Assembly: GCF_002763455.1 (NCBI RefSeq)
Contig: NZ_NIXK01000002.1
Location: forward strand, 434,001-498,000
Length of the DNA: 64,000 nt
From: Lentibacillus sediminis
GTDB lineage: Bacteria; Bacillota; Bacilli; Bacillales; Amphibacillaceae
Reading direction: 5' to 3'
Below, piece after piece: positions 42,132-51,215 of this stretch. Numbering within the stretch: position 1 is the first letter of the stretch; each line of letters begins with the position of its first letter. The notes under the pieces are model-generated. The model worked only from the letters and a program-made list of their open reading frames with translations, did not search any database and was not told the origin of the DNA. Made by a program: the position numbers and the translations under genes.

Positions 42132-42283
42132 TCTTCCACCATATTCCTCTCTTTTCTCATTACCGTCTATTGTACCAGATCACTCTCCTCTCCGCTGATT
42201 TTTTCAGCACACAGCTTCATCGATTTTCGCAGGACCGTCCAGTCAGACAGAGATTTTTATTTCATTCTCGCTCCTTTTATATT

Positions 42284-42289
42284 ATAATA
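42284..42289 (+). promoter_or_regulatory. Candidate -10 box for the ylbP-like gene
   Basis: A perfect TATAAT in an AT-rich stretch, about 52 nt before the plus-strand ATG at 42341. The -35 region (TTTCAT at 17 nt) is weak. Confidence 0.45.
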
Positions 42290-42340
42290 TAATATATATA
42301 AAACCTTAAATTTCTGACACTTAACTAGGGGGAAACTTGT

Positions 42341-42823
42341 ATGAGTGATGTGAAGGTAGAAAGACTTTTAATTAATTATAAGACACTGGAAGAATTTAAG
42401 CATTTCAAGGAGTACGGCAATCAGGAGCTGTCAATGGGCGAGGACCTGGAAGATAACATTGTGGAAAATGATAGCGTATCACCTTTTTACGGGATTTATT
42501 ACGGAAATAATCTGATTGCCCGGATGAGCCTGTACCGCATGTCCAAACGGTATGATGCCTATTTTGAACCGCCGCAGGATTATCTGACATTGTGGAAACT
42601 CGAGGTGCTGCCGAACTATCAGGGAAATGGCTATGGTGAGCGGCTTGTGGAATTTGCTAAAAGTTACAGCCTGCCAATCAAAACCAATCCGCGGATTAAT
42701 TCCCACGGTTTCTGGGAGAAAATGGGCTTTCAGAAAGCTCATTACGATATGGAGAGAGACTTGGGAGAAAACCCGCTGATTTGGCTCCCGGAAGGTGTAA
42801 ATGAACAGACACGGAAAGATTAA
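42341..42823 (+). CDS. ylbP: GNAT family N-acetyltransferase (YlbP type)
   Basis: 160 residues. Acetyl-CoA-binding signature LEVLPNYQGNGYGERLVEFA is near residue 87, and a C-terminal NSHGFWEKMGF motif is typical of GNAT folds. The acceptor substrate is unknown. It matches YlbP, which neighbours gerR in B. subtilis. AGGGGG 8 nt before ATG 42341. Convergent with gerR. Confidence 0.85.
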   Translation: MSDVKVERLLINYKTLEEFKHFKEYGNQELSMGEDLEDNIVENDSVSPFYGIYYGNNLIARMSLYRMSKRYDAYFEPPQDYLTLWKLEVLPNYQGNGYGERLVEFAKSYSLPIKTNPRINSHGFWEKMGFQKAHYDMERDLGENPLIWLPEGVNEQTRKD

Positions 42824-42858
42824 GACATGAATGGCTTTCTCCATTCATGTCCTTTTTT
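42824..42858 (+). terminator. Terminator after the ylbP-like gene
   Basis: 11-bp perfect stem (42824-42834 with 42841-42851), 6-nt loop, then seven T on the plus strand. Confidence 0.92.
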
Positions 42859-42882
42859 TGCAGATAGTCTCTAGCATATCGG

Positions 42883-43371
42883 CTACTCTTTTGCAGGCTG
42901 GTTCTCATTCACCTGCTGCCATAGTTTCCCAATCTCTTCCCACGTACCATGATAGCGGGAGATCTGCTGCTTGAGCCTTTCATTTTCGGCCTCCAGCTGC
43001 TTGACGATTTTGTCCTGCTCTTTGACGATCAGTTGATCACCCTCTGGAAATCGCGCTTTCATTTTTTCTAACAATAATATGGCTGATTCTATGGTATGTT
43101 TTTCCTGCGGGTTCGTATTGGCAAAAGTGAGCAAATCACCTCTCCCGTTATGTTTCCTTTCTTCCTTTGCCTTTTGAATCGCTCCCTGGTATTGTTTACG
43201 AATGGTGGCATTCCAGCGGAAACCACAGGCCGCTGATGTCCTTGACAATCGTTCAGCCACTTCCTTAAATGCTTCAAGCTGTGTCTTGCCATTCTGTATA
43301 TAGCGTAATACCGTTTCAGCTAAAAGAATATCTTCATCCTTTGTCCAGGCGTCCTGTCGTGTCACATTCAT
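42883..43371 (-). CDS. gerR: RsfA/GerR-family sporulation transcription factor
   Basis: 162 residues. N-terminal Myb/SANT-like DNA-binding domain (RQDAWTKDEDILLAETVLRYI, ACGFRWNATIRKQY) and a C-terminal coiled coil (KIVKQLEAENERLKQQIS). GerR (YlbO) tunes the sigma-E regulon in the mother cell, whereas RsfA acts with sigma-F; position next to rpmF and ylbP favours GerR. GGAGG precedes ATG 43371. Confidence 0.82.
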   Translation of the reverse strand: MNVTRQDAWTKDEDILLAETVLRYIQNGKTQLEAFKEVAERLSRTSAACGFRWNATIRKQYQGAIQKAKEERKHNGRGDLLTFANTNPQEKHTIESAILLLEKMKARFPEGDQLIVKEQDKIVKQLEAENERLKQQISRYHGTWEEIGKLWQQVNENQPAKE

Positions 43372-43491
43372 ATCATCCCTCCTTATATGCTTGCTATCAA
43401 TGTATGCAAAACATAGGAATGATAGAATAGTTCGATGTGCTTTTCAGTGAAAAATTTTTGCTCAACGGCAGGCACCTGTCATGGACCTGCC

Positions 43492-43547
43492 ATAAAGTGA
43501 AACTTCATTCAGTGGTGGTTTTACTGATGTTAACCCAGGATAAATTT
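43492..43547 (+). repeat. Family B structured repeat, copy B1 (deleted form)
   Basis: Left end ATAAAGTGAAACTTCATTCAGTGG (43492-43515) is nearly identical to the left end of B4; the middle is missing, and the right part TTTTACTGATGTTAACCCAGGATAAATTT resembles the B4 right end. The stop codon of the adjacent minus-strand crotonase gene (43530-43532) lies inside it. Confidence 0.7.
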
Positions 43548-44288
43548 CCTTACGGCTTCCTTATGCTCGGGAGAATCCCATAAACTCGCACAGCTTTCCA
43601 CTTCTTCATTCATTAAAGAAGATAACCTTGAGATAGATAACTTATTCTTATACTGGGCTTTTAATATTTTCATTTGCTTGTGAGATTTGGACGTGTAGGG
43701 CTCGAGCAAAGATTCGCGGTTTGCCCATACTTCTTCCGCTGCCAGGTGGTGAATCCAGCCACGTTCTTTTAAAACAGGAGCTGAAAATACATTCCCCTCC
43801 ATCAGCCACTGGAAAGCAAAATCGGGAGCAACCTTTTCATACAGCAGCGCCCCGCCTCCCCATCCGGGAATAATTCCGATTGTGGATTGAATAAAGCCAA
43901 ATCTGCCTTTCTCCCTGGCAATGCGAATATCGCAAGCAGTGGCAATCTCGCATCCGCCGCCAAAAGCATTGCCGTTCAAAAGACATATCGTTGGGACGGG
44001 GAAAGCGGCAATTTCATAAAGCAATTCCTTCATCGGAGAAAGCCGGCACAACGCTTCCTCAGCAGTCAGTTCCCCATGCAGATAGTGTAAATCTCCACCT
44101 GCACAAAACAAGTCATCACCTGATGCGGTAATGACCAGGAATTTCAATTGATCCTGTCTCGCTTGATCCAGCTTCTTTTTAAATAACGCCGTCATCTCAG
44201 CGGAAATGGCATGCCGCTTTGCCGGACGGTTCAGGCAAATTTCACCATAACCCGCTTCAAGACGTTGATACAACACTTCTTCTGTCAT
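43530..44288 (-). CDS. Enoyl-CoA hydratase/isomerase (crotonase) family protein
   Basis: 252 residues. Oxyanion-hole motifs of the crotonase fold are visible: DDLFCAGGDL near residue 58 and NGNAFGGGCEIATACDIRIA near 106. The C-terminal part is like 3-hydroxyisobutyryl-CoA hydrolase relatives, so hydratase, isomerase or hydrolase activity are all possible. It is inserted between rpmF and gerR, where B. subtilis has no such gene. The last codons and the stop lie in repeat B1. Confidence 0.8.
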   Translation of the reverse strand: MTEEVLYQRLEAGYGEICLNRPAKRHAISAEMTALFKKKLDQARQDQLKFLVITASGDDLFCAGGDLHYLHGELTAEEALCRLSPMKELLYEIAAFPVPTICLLNGNAFGGGCEIATACDIRIAREKGRFGFIQSTIGIIPGWGGGALLYEKVAPDFAFQWLMEGNVFSAPVLKERGWIHHLAAEEVWANRESLLEPYTSKSHKQMKILKAQYKNKLSISRLSSLMNEEVESCASLWDSPEHKEAVRKFILG

Positions 44289-44322
44289 TTGGCATCACTT
44301 CTCTCCGGTTTAGCCCTTAAAC

Positions 44323-44355
44323 GCAAAAAACAGACCACAATGTCCGTGATCTGTT
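44323..44355 (-). terminator. Terminator after rpmF
   Basis: 10-bp stem (44329-44338 with 44346-44355, one G-U pair) with T-run TTTTTT on the minus strand, 16 bases past the rpmF stop. Confidence 0.87.
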
Positions 44356-44370
44356 GCGTAAAAAACCTTA

Positions 44371-44544
44371 TTAGCTGTTGACTACTTCCTTGCCGTCATA
44401 ATGTCCGCATGATTTACAAACATGATGCGGTCTGGCTAATTCGCCGCAATTGGAACACTCCACCATGCCTGGCACGTGTAATTTTTTATGAGTGCGACGT
44501 TGATTTTTCACCTTTTTAGACGTTCTTCTTTTTGGTACTGCCAT
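44371..44544 (-). CDS. rpmF: 50S ribosomal protein L32 (zinc-ribbon form)
   Basis: 57 residues, [11 protein letters not shown] at the start. Four cysteines in [18 protein letters not shown] form the zinc ribbon. GGAGG lies 8 nt before ATG 44544. Co-transcribed after ylbN, as in most Firmicutes. Confidence 0.96.
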   Translation of the reverse strand: MAVPKRRTSKKVKNQRRTHKKLHVPGMVECSNCGELARPHHVCKSCGHYDGKEVVNS

Positions 44545-44579
44545 GTCTTACACCTCCTTCAAAGAATGAAACAACATGC

Positions 44580-45110
44580 TCACTTTTTTTCCTGATTATC
44601 ATCAAACAGTGATTGCAATTTTTCCAAACGGGGATCTGCTTGAGGTCGCTTGTCTTCCTCTGACAGCAATTCCCATCCCTGCCCTTTTTCCGGTGCCGCA
44701 TCCGGGTCATTCACATTATCAGCAAATACACGGAAAGGAACCTCCAGTAAAATATTTTCCTTTATATATGGCAGTAAGTCAAGCACTTCTCCATCAACCG
44801 GATGAATTTCTTTCTCTGCATCCTCTTCCCCATAATAGGGCGATGTCGAAAAAACTTCATCTGCACGAATGTCAAACGAATAAGGAACGTCTACTAATGT
44901 TCGTGCACATGGCAAAATCATCTCTCCCTTTATACGTAGAGAAAAAATGATCTCCTCTCCCTGAATATAGCATTCGCCGCTTACATTCACGGGCTTGATC
45001 TTCCGGATATCATTGTTCATCGATTCCAATTCAGAAACATCCACCTCATCTTCAAACGAAAATGGGGTCTGATAAGCATCTTTCCTCAACTGGCCTAATG
45101 CAAATTTCAT
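44580..45110 (-). CDS. ylbN: DUF177 family protein YlbN (YceD)
   Basis: 176 residues starting MKFALGQLRKDAYQTPF. The family has a mid-protein cysteine motif (LPCARTLVDVPYSF) and an acidic C-terminal half (VDGEVLDLLPYIKENILLEVP). It is almost always upstream of rpmF and is linked to 23S rRNA processing in plants and bacteria. AGGTGAT precedes ATG 45110. Confidence 0.9.
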   Translation of the reverse strand: MKFALGQLRKDAYQTPFSFEDEVDVSELESMNNDIRKIKPVNVSGECYIQGEEIIFSLRIKGEMILPCARTLVDVPYSFDIRADEVFSTSPYYGEEDAEKEIHPVDGEVLDLLPYIKENILLEVPFRVFADNVNDPDAAPEKGQGWELLSEEDKRPQADPRLEKLQSLFDDNQEKK

Positions 45111-45317
45111 GATTATCACCTCAAGGCAACAAGAGTAATTTTAAAAGAAAAAAGTGAGTTTGTCAACCAGTTTTCTTGACAGTTTCATCCGCTTTTTATA
45201 GCTTTTCCTTAAATGTGGGACCCTACTCGCTTTCCTGATCGAAAACCGCCCCGATCGTGCAGTCTCTGCTCACTTTTGATACAATAAACAGCAACACAGT
45301 TACAGGAGATGTCGCAA

Positions 45318-46532
45318 ATGAACGCATGCGGTTTGATTGTTGAATACAACCCGTTCCATAATGGCCATCTGTACCACCTCCGGGAAGCAAAGAAGGCATC
45401 CGGCGCTGATTGCATGATTGCCGTGATGAGTGGTTCCTTTCTCCAGAGAGGAGAACCGGCCATCATCGATAAATTCTACCGGACGAGGGCCGCTCTGCAA
45501 ACGGGTGTCGATCTCGTGGCAGAACTTCCATATCCCTATGCCGTCCAAAGCAGTGACTTGTTTGCCAAAGGTGCTGTTCACACCCTGAATGAACTGGGGA
45601 CAGCCAGCATTTGTTTTGGCAGTGAGTCCGGAGACATAACCCATTTTATAACAGGCTATCAAACCTTTAAAGCAAAAGAGCTTGATTATAAAAAAATCCT
45701 GCATACTGAATTGAAAAAAGGACTTGCTTTTCCCGAAGCAAGCAGACACGCATACCAAAAGATCGGTCTGGACGCTTCATTAGGGATAGATTTGACCAAA
45801 CCGAATAACATCCTTGGATACAGCTATGTCCGTACCATTCTTGAGGATCATTTACCTATAGAACCACTAACGATCAAGCGGACAAGAAGCGGTTATCATG
45901 ACCAGACAATTACCAGCGCCATTGCAAGTGCAACCAGTATTCGCAAGGAGATTGCTGCTGCCGGAGAAATCACAGGAAAAGCACAGAAGGCCATTCCGGA
46001 TGAAACATTCCAACAGCTCCTTGCCTATAAAGAGTTGGCATCCTCCTGGCATATGTGGGAAAACTACTTTCCATTGCTGCACTACCGAGTGATGACAATG
46101 GAGGCAAATGAATTGGCATCCATTCATGGAGTGGATGAGGGGCTGGAGCATCGAATAAAGCATACAGCAAAAATTGCGGAGTCGTTTCAGAATTGGGTGG
46201 AAGCAATCAAAACAAAACGCTATACATGGACAAGAATTCAGCGCATGTTCGTCCATATACTCACCAATACATCCAAAACAGCGGTGAGACAGGCAACGGC
46301 TTCCCGTTCGGTGCCTTATGTTAGGATCCTTGGCATGACAGAAACAGGCCAAAACTATTTAAATCAAGTGAAAAAGCAGCTGAATGTCCCGCTCCTTAGC
46401 CAGTTAACCCGCAGCATTCATCCGGTACTGGCACTGGAGGAGAAAGCCAGCCATGCTTATTACAGCATCCTGTCTTCCAGCGAGAGGGTGCAGCTGCACA
46501 ATCAGGAACTTAGCCCGCCTGTGATGGTGTGA
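45318..46532 (+). CDS. tmcAL: tRNA(Met) cytidine acetate ligase TmcAL (YlbM)
   Basis: 404 residues. Activates acetate with ATP and acetylates C34 of elongator tRNA-Met. The nucleotidyltransferase motif GLIVEYNPFHNGHLYHL is at the N-terminus, followed by VMSGSFLQRGEPAIIDKF. The ATG at 45318 has AGGAG at 9-10 nt; ATG 45309 overlaps that site. Divergent from ylbN-rpmF. Confidence 0.92.
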   Translation: MNACGLIVEYNPFHNGHLYHLREAKKASGADCMIAVMSGSFLQRGEPAIIDKFYRTRAALQTGVDLVAELPYPYAVQSSDLFAKGAVHTLNELGTASICFGSESGDITHFITGYQTFKAKELDYKKILHTELKKGLAFPEASRHAYQKIGLDASLGIDLTKPNNILGYSYVRTILEDHLPIEPLTIKRTRSGYHDQTITSAIASATSIRKEIAAAGEITGKAQKAIPDETFQQLLAYKELASSWHMWENYFPLLHYRVMTMEANELASIHGVDEGLEHRIKHTAKIAESFQNWVEAIKTKRYTWTRIQRMFVHILTNTSKTAVRQATASRSVPYVRILGMTETGQNYLNQVKKQLNVPLLSQLTRSIHPVLALEEKASHAYYSILSSSERVQLHNQELSPPVMV

Positions 46533-46551
46533 TTCTTTCCCGTTCAGAAAA

Positions 46552-46588
46552 AGAAAGAGACCTTTTCTCATGAAAAAGGTCTCTTTCT
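46552..46588. terminator. Bidirectional terminator between tmcAL and ylbL
   Basis: 15-bp perfect stem (46552-46566 with 46574-46588) flanked by A- and T-rich tracts on both sides; serves the two convergent genes. Confidence 0.9.
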
Positions 46589-46601
46589 CTTTAGCTAATG
46601 G

Positions 46602-47624
46602 TCAGCTGGCACTTTCCAGGTCCTGCAGGTAATTTAATGCATCTGAAAAGGTATCAACCGGAACGATTTCCATATCTGAATTAATTTCCTCTGCGGTCTC
46701 TACAGCGACCTCATAGTTGGAATTTTCCGCTCCGTTTTCATTTGGGGCGAAGAAAATGTCCACTCCTTCGTCGTCCGACGCTACCACTTTTTTATCAATC
46801 CCGCCGATTCGGCCGACATTGCCGGAATAATCAATCTCTCCGGTTCCTGCAACCTTATACCCTTTCGTCAGATCTTCCTCTGTGAGCTGGTCATAAATTT
46901 CCAAGGAAAACATCAAACCTGCACTTGGTCCGCCAATCTGGCCGCTGGAAAATTTGACTTCCGGTTCTACTTCAACACTGCGGTCTGTGACCAGGCTAAT
47001 TCCAATGCCCACCTGTTCTCCATCAGGAAAGGTACCAAGCTCCACTTCTTCGGTAATTGTTTCTTCGCCGCGGACGATTTCCAACGTGATCGTATCACCG
47101 GCACCCTTCCCGTCTACATAACTGATCAGATCTTCCGCTTCCTGGATCTCTGTTCCATCGATTCCTGTAATGCGATCCCCGACCTCAAGATTTGCGTCTG
47201 CAGGCATCCCCTCAACGACGGAGACGACATAAACCCCATTATAATCGATGTCAATACCTTCCTCTGCCGCTTGATATGCCACCACAGTCGATGCCTCCTG
47301 AGAACTTTCCATCATTTGCAGCTGTGCCTGCATATATTCTTCCTCTGATATGCCTTCAGGGCGAACCTGGTGAAGCGGAAGAACCTCATGATGCGGCAGA
47401 ATGTGGGCAAGTACATATTGCACCGGCGTAGCCTGCCCGCCGCTGATCGTCACCAGATGCATATCCCCTTCGCTTCCATACCCGCCATTTACTTCAACAA
47501 TCGGATCCAGTTCATCGGCGCCGCCTGGCCGCTGGATGTAGTAATCAAGCTGGTAGGCCGAGAGAAAGTAAGCAATAATCACAACCACCAGCAATGAGAT
47601 AACATGTCTTTTTGAAAAATTCAT
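46602..47624 (-). CDS. ylbL: PDZ and Lon-type membrane protease (YlbL/SepM family)
   Basis: 340 residues. One N-terminal membrane segment (VISLLVVVIIAYFLS), an extracellular PDZ domain (about 115-200; VVSVVEGMPADANLEVGD), then a Lon S16 domain with catalytic Ser in GGPSAGLMFSLE and Lys in IGGIDKKVVAS. Homologues process peptides outside the cell. ATG 47624 has AAGGGG upstream. Confidence 0.9.
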   Translation of the reverse strand: MNFSKRHVISLLVVVIIAYFLSAYQLDYYIQRPGGADELDPIVEVNGGYGSEGDMHLVTISGGQATPVQYVLAHILPHHEVLPLHQVRPEGISEEEYMQAQLQMMESSQEASTVVAYQAAEEGIDIDYNGVYVVSVVEGMPADANLEVGDRITGIDGTEIQEAEDLISYVDGKGAGDTITLEIVRGEETITEEVELGTFPDGEQVGIGISLVTDRSVEVEPEVKFSSGQIGGPSAGLMFSLEIYDQLTEEDLTKGYKVAGTGEIDYSGNVGRIGGIDKKVVASDDEGVDIFFAPNENGAENSNYEVAVETAEEINSDMEIVPVDTFSDALNYLQDLESAS

Positions 47625-47896
47625 CGAATAGCCCCTTCCAGTCTCCACACTCGGAGCTCTTTGCTATGTAATTAGGCTGTTTAGTCCAATAAACAGACAC
47701 TAATCTATCTTATACAGCAGGTTCGCTGAATATTAATTTAGCTTTGTTTATTACTGAGCCTCAGCACCCTTACGACAGCAATTATTATAATAACGACCAA
47801 AAAATAACCGGCGTCTCTGACATAAATAGAACGGTCTCTCGCGTATATTGATAAAGGGTTGTACCGAAAAAACAAGCTAGCATCATTCTACTACGA

Positions 47897-47902
47897 TCCA
47901 TA
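47897..47902 (+). promoter_or_regulatory. Possible sigma-E -10 box for ylbJ
   Basis: CATACA followed by GGT resembles the sigma-E -10 consensus CATACANT, about 44 nt before the TTG start of ylbJ, a gene controlled by sigma-E in B. subtilis. The -35 match is poor, so this is tentative. Confidence 0.3.
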
Positions 47903-47945
47903 CAGGTTGTACAGAGCAAGGTTCAAACGCTTAGGGGGCTTCAAA

Positions 47946-49163
47946 TTGACGCAAATCATAAAAACAATACTGTTAGCAGGCTTTACCAGCTTTTTTGCCT
48001 TTGCACTTATTCAGTTTCCTGACCAATCTCTGGAAGCAAGCATCCGGGGCTTGAATATTTGGTGGGAAAGTGTTTTTCCTGCATTACTGCCTTTTTTTAT
48101 CGCTGCTGAACTTTTAACTGGATTTGGAGTGGTGAAATTCCTCGGAGTGCTGTCAGAGCCTGTGATGCGTCCATTATTCAATGTCCCCGGTGCAGGGAGT
48201 TTCGGCTGGGTAATGGGGATGGCAAGCGGGTATCCAACAGGGGCAAAAATCGCCGCGAGACTAAGGGAGGAAGAACAGCTTACACGCATTGAGGCAGAAC
48301 GGCTCGTGTCTTTCACCAACGCATCCAGCCCTCTATTTATTTTTGGTGCCGTCTCCATCGGTTTTTTTCATGATGCCGCACTAGGTGTACTGCTTGGAGT
48401 ATGCCATTATCTCGGCAATGCGCTTGTCGGTATCATCATGCGTTTTTACCGCAGAAAAGAAGAAAGACTTACAAAAGATGAACTGCACAAGGAACGAAGA
48501 AAGCCATCCATCATCACAGCTTTTAAAGAGATGCATCAAACCAGATTGAACGATGAGCGCCCATTTGGCGAAATTCTCGGCGATGCGGTGTTAAACTCTA
48601 TTAAGACCCTGATTATGGTTGGGGGATTTATTATTCTTTTTTCCGTTCTGAACAAACTGCTTTTTCTGACAGGGTTATCCGATTTTGCTTCTTTGGTGGT
48701 TGAACAACTGCTGGTGTTGCTAATGCTTCCGGCGGAAATGGCGCTGCCGTTTTTTTCCGGTTTATTCGAAATCACCATCGGAGCGCAAATGATTTCACAA
48801 ATCTCAAGCTCCACTTTACTGCCGCAAGCGATTCTGGTGAGTTTTATTCTCGGTTTTAACGGGCTTTCTGTTCAGGCACAGGTAGCCAGTATTTTAGCTA
48901 AGACCGATATACGGTTCACCCCTTACTTATTTGCCCGCATTTTGCATGGCATATTGGCAGCAATACTTACTATCATCCTGTTTAAACCGCTTTATTTGGA
49001 TCAGCAGACCTCAGAGCTGGGAGAGACCCCGGTATTTAAAGAGGAAAGCCCTAACTTTTGGATGACTGTGCTGGAAACATTAAGCCAAGCGGGTCCGCTG
49101 ATTACATTATTCAGCCTAGGTACCGCGGCCTTGATCATCCTCAGGAGGCAAAGTTTAAGATGA
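47946..49163 (+). CDS. ylbJ: Sporulation integral membrane protein YlbJ
   Basis: 405 residues, about eight membrane segments, nucleoside-transporter-gate-like repeats (WWESVFPALLPFFIAAELL, GYPTGAKIAARL). Needed for spore cortex formation in B. subtilis. The TTG start at 47946 has AGGGGG 7 nt upstream; the open frame reaches back to 47859 but without homology. The patatin-like ylbK that follows in B. subtilis is absent. Confidence 0.9.
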   Translation: MTQIIKTILLAGFTSFFAFALIQFPDQSLEASIRGLNIWWESVFPALLPFFIAAELLTGFGVVKFLGVLSEPVMRPLFNVPGAGSFGWVMGMASGYPTGAKIAARLREEEQLTRIEAERLVSFTNASSPLFIFGAVSIGFFHDAALGVLLGVCHYLGNALVGIIMRFYRRKEERLTKDELHKERRKPSIITAFKEMHQTRLNDERPFGEILGDAVLNSIKTLIMVGGFIILFSVLNKLLFLTGLSDFASLVVEQLLVLLMLPAEMALPFFSGLFEITIGAQMISQISSSTLLPQAILVSFILGFNGLSVQAQVASILAKTDIRFTPYLFARILHGILAAILTIILFKPLYLDQQTSELGETPVFKEESPNFWMTVLETLSQAGPLITLFSLGTAALIILRRQSLR

Positions 49164-49170
49164 CATAATC

Positions 49171-49216
49171 AAAATAAAAAAGATGCTGTACGCATACACG
49201 CAGCATCTTTTTTATT

Positions 49217-49218
<2 letters not shown>
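49171..49218. terminator. Bidirectional terminator between ylbJ and coaD
   Basis: 18-bp arms (AAAATAAAAAAGATGCTG and its complement) at 49171-49188 and 49201-49218, with T-runs in both directions. It overlaps the coaD stop codon. Confidence 0.9.
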
Positions 49219-49714
<496 letters not shown>

Positions 49715-49726
49715 TTATTTCTGATT

Positions 49727-49833
49727 AATTGAAACTTCATTCATTGGAGTACCCTTCCTCCCTCACTTACAATTTCCCATACTCTTCTTGAATTCTTGAA
49801 GGGGGATCTCACAGCCAGTTTACCTGCGATAAA
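49727..49833 (+). repeat. Family B structured repeat, copy B2 (coaD-rsmD gap)
   Basis: Left end TTGAAACTTCATTCATTGGAG and right end AGCCAGTTTACCTGCGATAAATGG match B4 at both ends with a diverged middle. The last codons and stop (49820-49822) of rsmD are encoded within the right end. Confidence 0.65.
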
Positions 49834-50371
49834 TGGTCATTGCGGTCGTGCCGCCATAATTCTCCTGTTTCCACACAGCAAGAGAACCCACTGTCTCCGG
49901 CAGCACTTCCGCCGTATCATGCTCACAATAAATCATGCCGTCCGGGTGAAGAAGCTCCTGTTCAATAATAACCTTCAGCAGTTTTTCGTAGCCTCCCTGC
50001 TTATAGGGCGGGTCGAGCAGAATTAACGAAAAAGCAAGTTCCCGTTTGGCTGCTGCTTGAACAGCACGGTAGGCATCGGCACGGAAAACTTCCGCCTGCC
50101 CGGTTATATTTAAGGTTCTCAGATTTTCATGGATTGTATGTATTGCTTTTGGATGTTTATCCACAAAAACTGCCCGTTCCATTCCTCTGCTTAGTGCCTC
50201 AATTCCCAGAGACCCGCTTCCGGCAAATAAATCAAGTACCGCACCGCCTGTGAAAAAAGGACCGATTACCTGAAATACTGCTTCTTTTACTTTATCTGTC
50301 GTCGGTCTTGTCGTTTTTCCCGGGACTGCCTTTAGTTGACGCCCTTTATGATCTCCAGCTATTACACGCAT
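49820..50371 (-). CDS. rsmD: 16S rRNA (guanine-966-N2)-methyltransferase
   Basis: 183 residues. Methylates G966 of 16S rRNA. SAM motif AVLDLFAGSGSLGIEALSRG near residue 44 and catalytic LLDPPYKQGG near 126. ATG 50371 sits after AGAGGTGGAGG. Its final residues come from repeat B2. Confidence 0.94.
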   Translation of the reverse strand: MRVIAGDHKGRQLKAVPGKTTRPTTDKVKEAVFQVIGPFFTGGAVLDLFAGSGSLGIEALSRGMERAVFVDKHPKAIHTIHENLRTLNITGQAEVFRADAYRAVQAAAKRELAFSLILLDPPYKQGGYEKLLKVIIEQELLHPDGMIYCEHDTAEVLPETVGSLAVWKQENYGGTTAMTIYRR

Positions 50372-50505
50372 GCCTCCACCTCTATGTATAACGTTTCGAC
50401 ATTATCCTACCATAAATAATCTGAAAGAGGACAGCAAAAAGAAAAAAAGCTTTATGTATTGGGTATAGAATTTCCATTTCTGTTCATACTAGCATAGTGA
50501 AGCAG

Positions 50506-50559
50506 CTAATTGTTAGCTTGGTTGTTTCGAAAACTCGGAGAAGACTTAAACTTCCCCAT
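50506..50559 (-). CDS. Possible 17-codon ORF upstream of rsmD
   Basis: ATG at 50559 with a strong GGAGG at 8 nt, then MGKFKSSPSFRNNQANN and TAG. The peptide is basic and polar, Asn/Ser-rich, somewhat like minor small spore proteins, but I recognise no family. It could be a leader peptide, a tiny spore peptide, or chance. Confidence 0.35.
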   Translation of the reverse strand: MGKFKSSPSFRNNQANN

Positions 50560-50614
50560 AAGTTCTTCCTCCGGTTTCTCCTCTCCCTTTGCCTTTTTGT
50601 TTAGTAAAAAGGGG

Positions 50615-50649
50615 CCTGCAGAAGCGATTTCTGCAGGTTTATTTTTTTG
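50615..50649 (+). terminator. Orphan terminator-like hairpin, plus strand
   Basis: 9-bp perfect stem (50615-50623 with 50629-50637), 5-nt loop, then a T-rich tail on the plus strand. No plus-strand gene precedes it, so it either ends an unannotated small RNA or is the first hairpin of the minus-strand rsmD leader. Confidence 0.55.
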
Positions 50650-50692
50650 TAGCTGAAGGTTTACTTTTCTGTAAACTGCGACGTCAAGCAGT

Positions 50693-51152
50693 GGGTTTCA
50701 TGATCGCCACTGCGGAAATACCCCTCGCTTTCCGCGGGAAGCTGCCGAGCCTCCTCGTGCTGTCGCACTGCGGGGTCTCGGCTATGCTTTTCTTCCCGCA
50801 GGAGTCTCGGGGTATTTCCTCCGCTGATGGTGTGCCTTGTAAAACAAACCACAGTTATCCGCTCTGTAGATGGTTGATTGGAGCGGAGGACAATCGGTTC
50901 TCTTTTTTAATATAATCGAAATGACTTTCATATTGGGGGCAAAAAATATATTTATTTCTTGCCCCCTTTTTCGAATTGAATTCGATTATATATGTGATTG
51001 ACTCCTACGGGAACAGCATGTATCTAAACTTGAGCAGGAGGGGGCTGAACCCATGACCTAAGGTGTACGACTGCACGCAGCGGAAATCAGCGAGCACTCT
51101 TATCGTATTTTCCATCTACTACGACATAAATAAGTAACCAAACTTACGAAAA
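50693..51152 (+). repeat. Family A composite repeat, copy A3 (rsmD-ylbG gap)
   Basis: Left edge GGGTTTCATGATCGCC; core 50714-50819 with perfect 11-bp inverted ends; spacer; then a 105-bp foreign insert (about 50893-50998); then the degenerate second module and the right edge ending ATAAATAAGTAACCAAACTTACG. The only open frames here recur in the other copies and look spurious. Confidence 0.85.
50910..50991. repeat. Palindromic insert nested in repeat A3
   Basis: Ends ATATAATCGAA (50910-50920) and TTCGATTATAT (50981-50991) are an 11-bp inverted repeat. An inner hairpin GGGGGCAA...TTGCCCCC (50935-50942 with 50959-50966) is followed by T5 on the plus strand. It interrupts A3 relative to the other copies; no coding capacity. 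Confidence 0.65.
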
Positions 51153-51215
51153 GATCCTCGTGAAAAGATATAAACTTTCTAACCAAAAAACCTCTTCAGC
51201 ATGACTGCAAAGGTC

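Noticed and set aside
45300-45758. Antisense ORFs opposite tmcAL and other genes (e.g. 45300-45758, 45867-46352)
   Set aside because: Shadows of strongly supported coding frames on the other strand; no homology or ribosome site.
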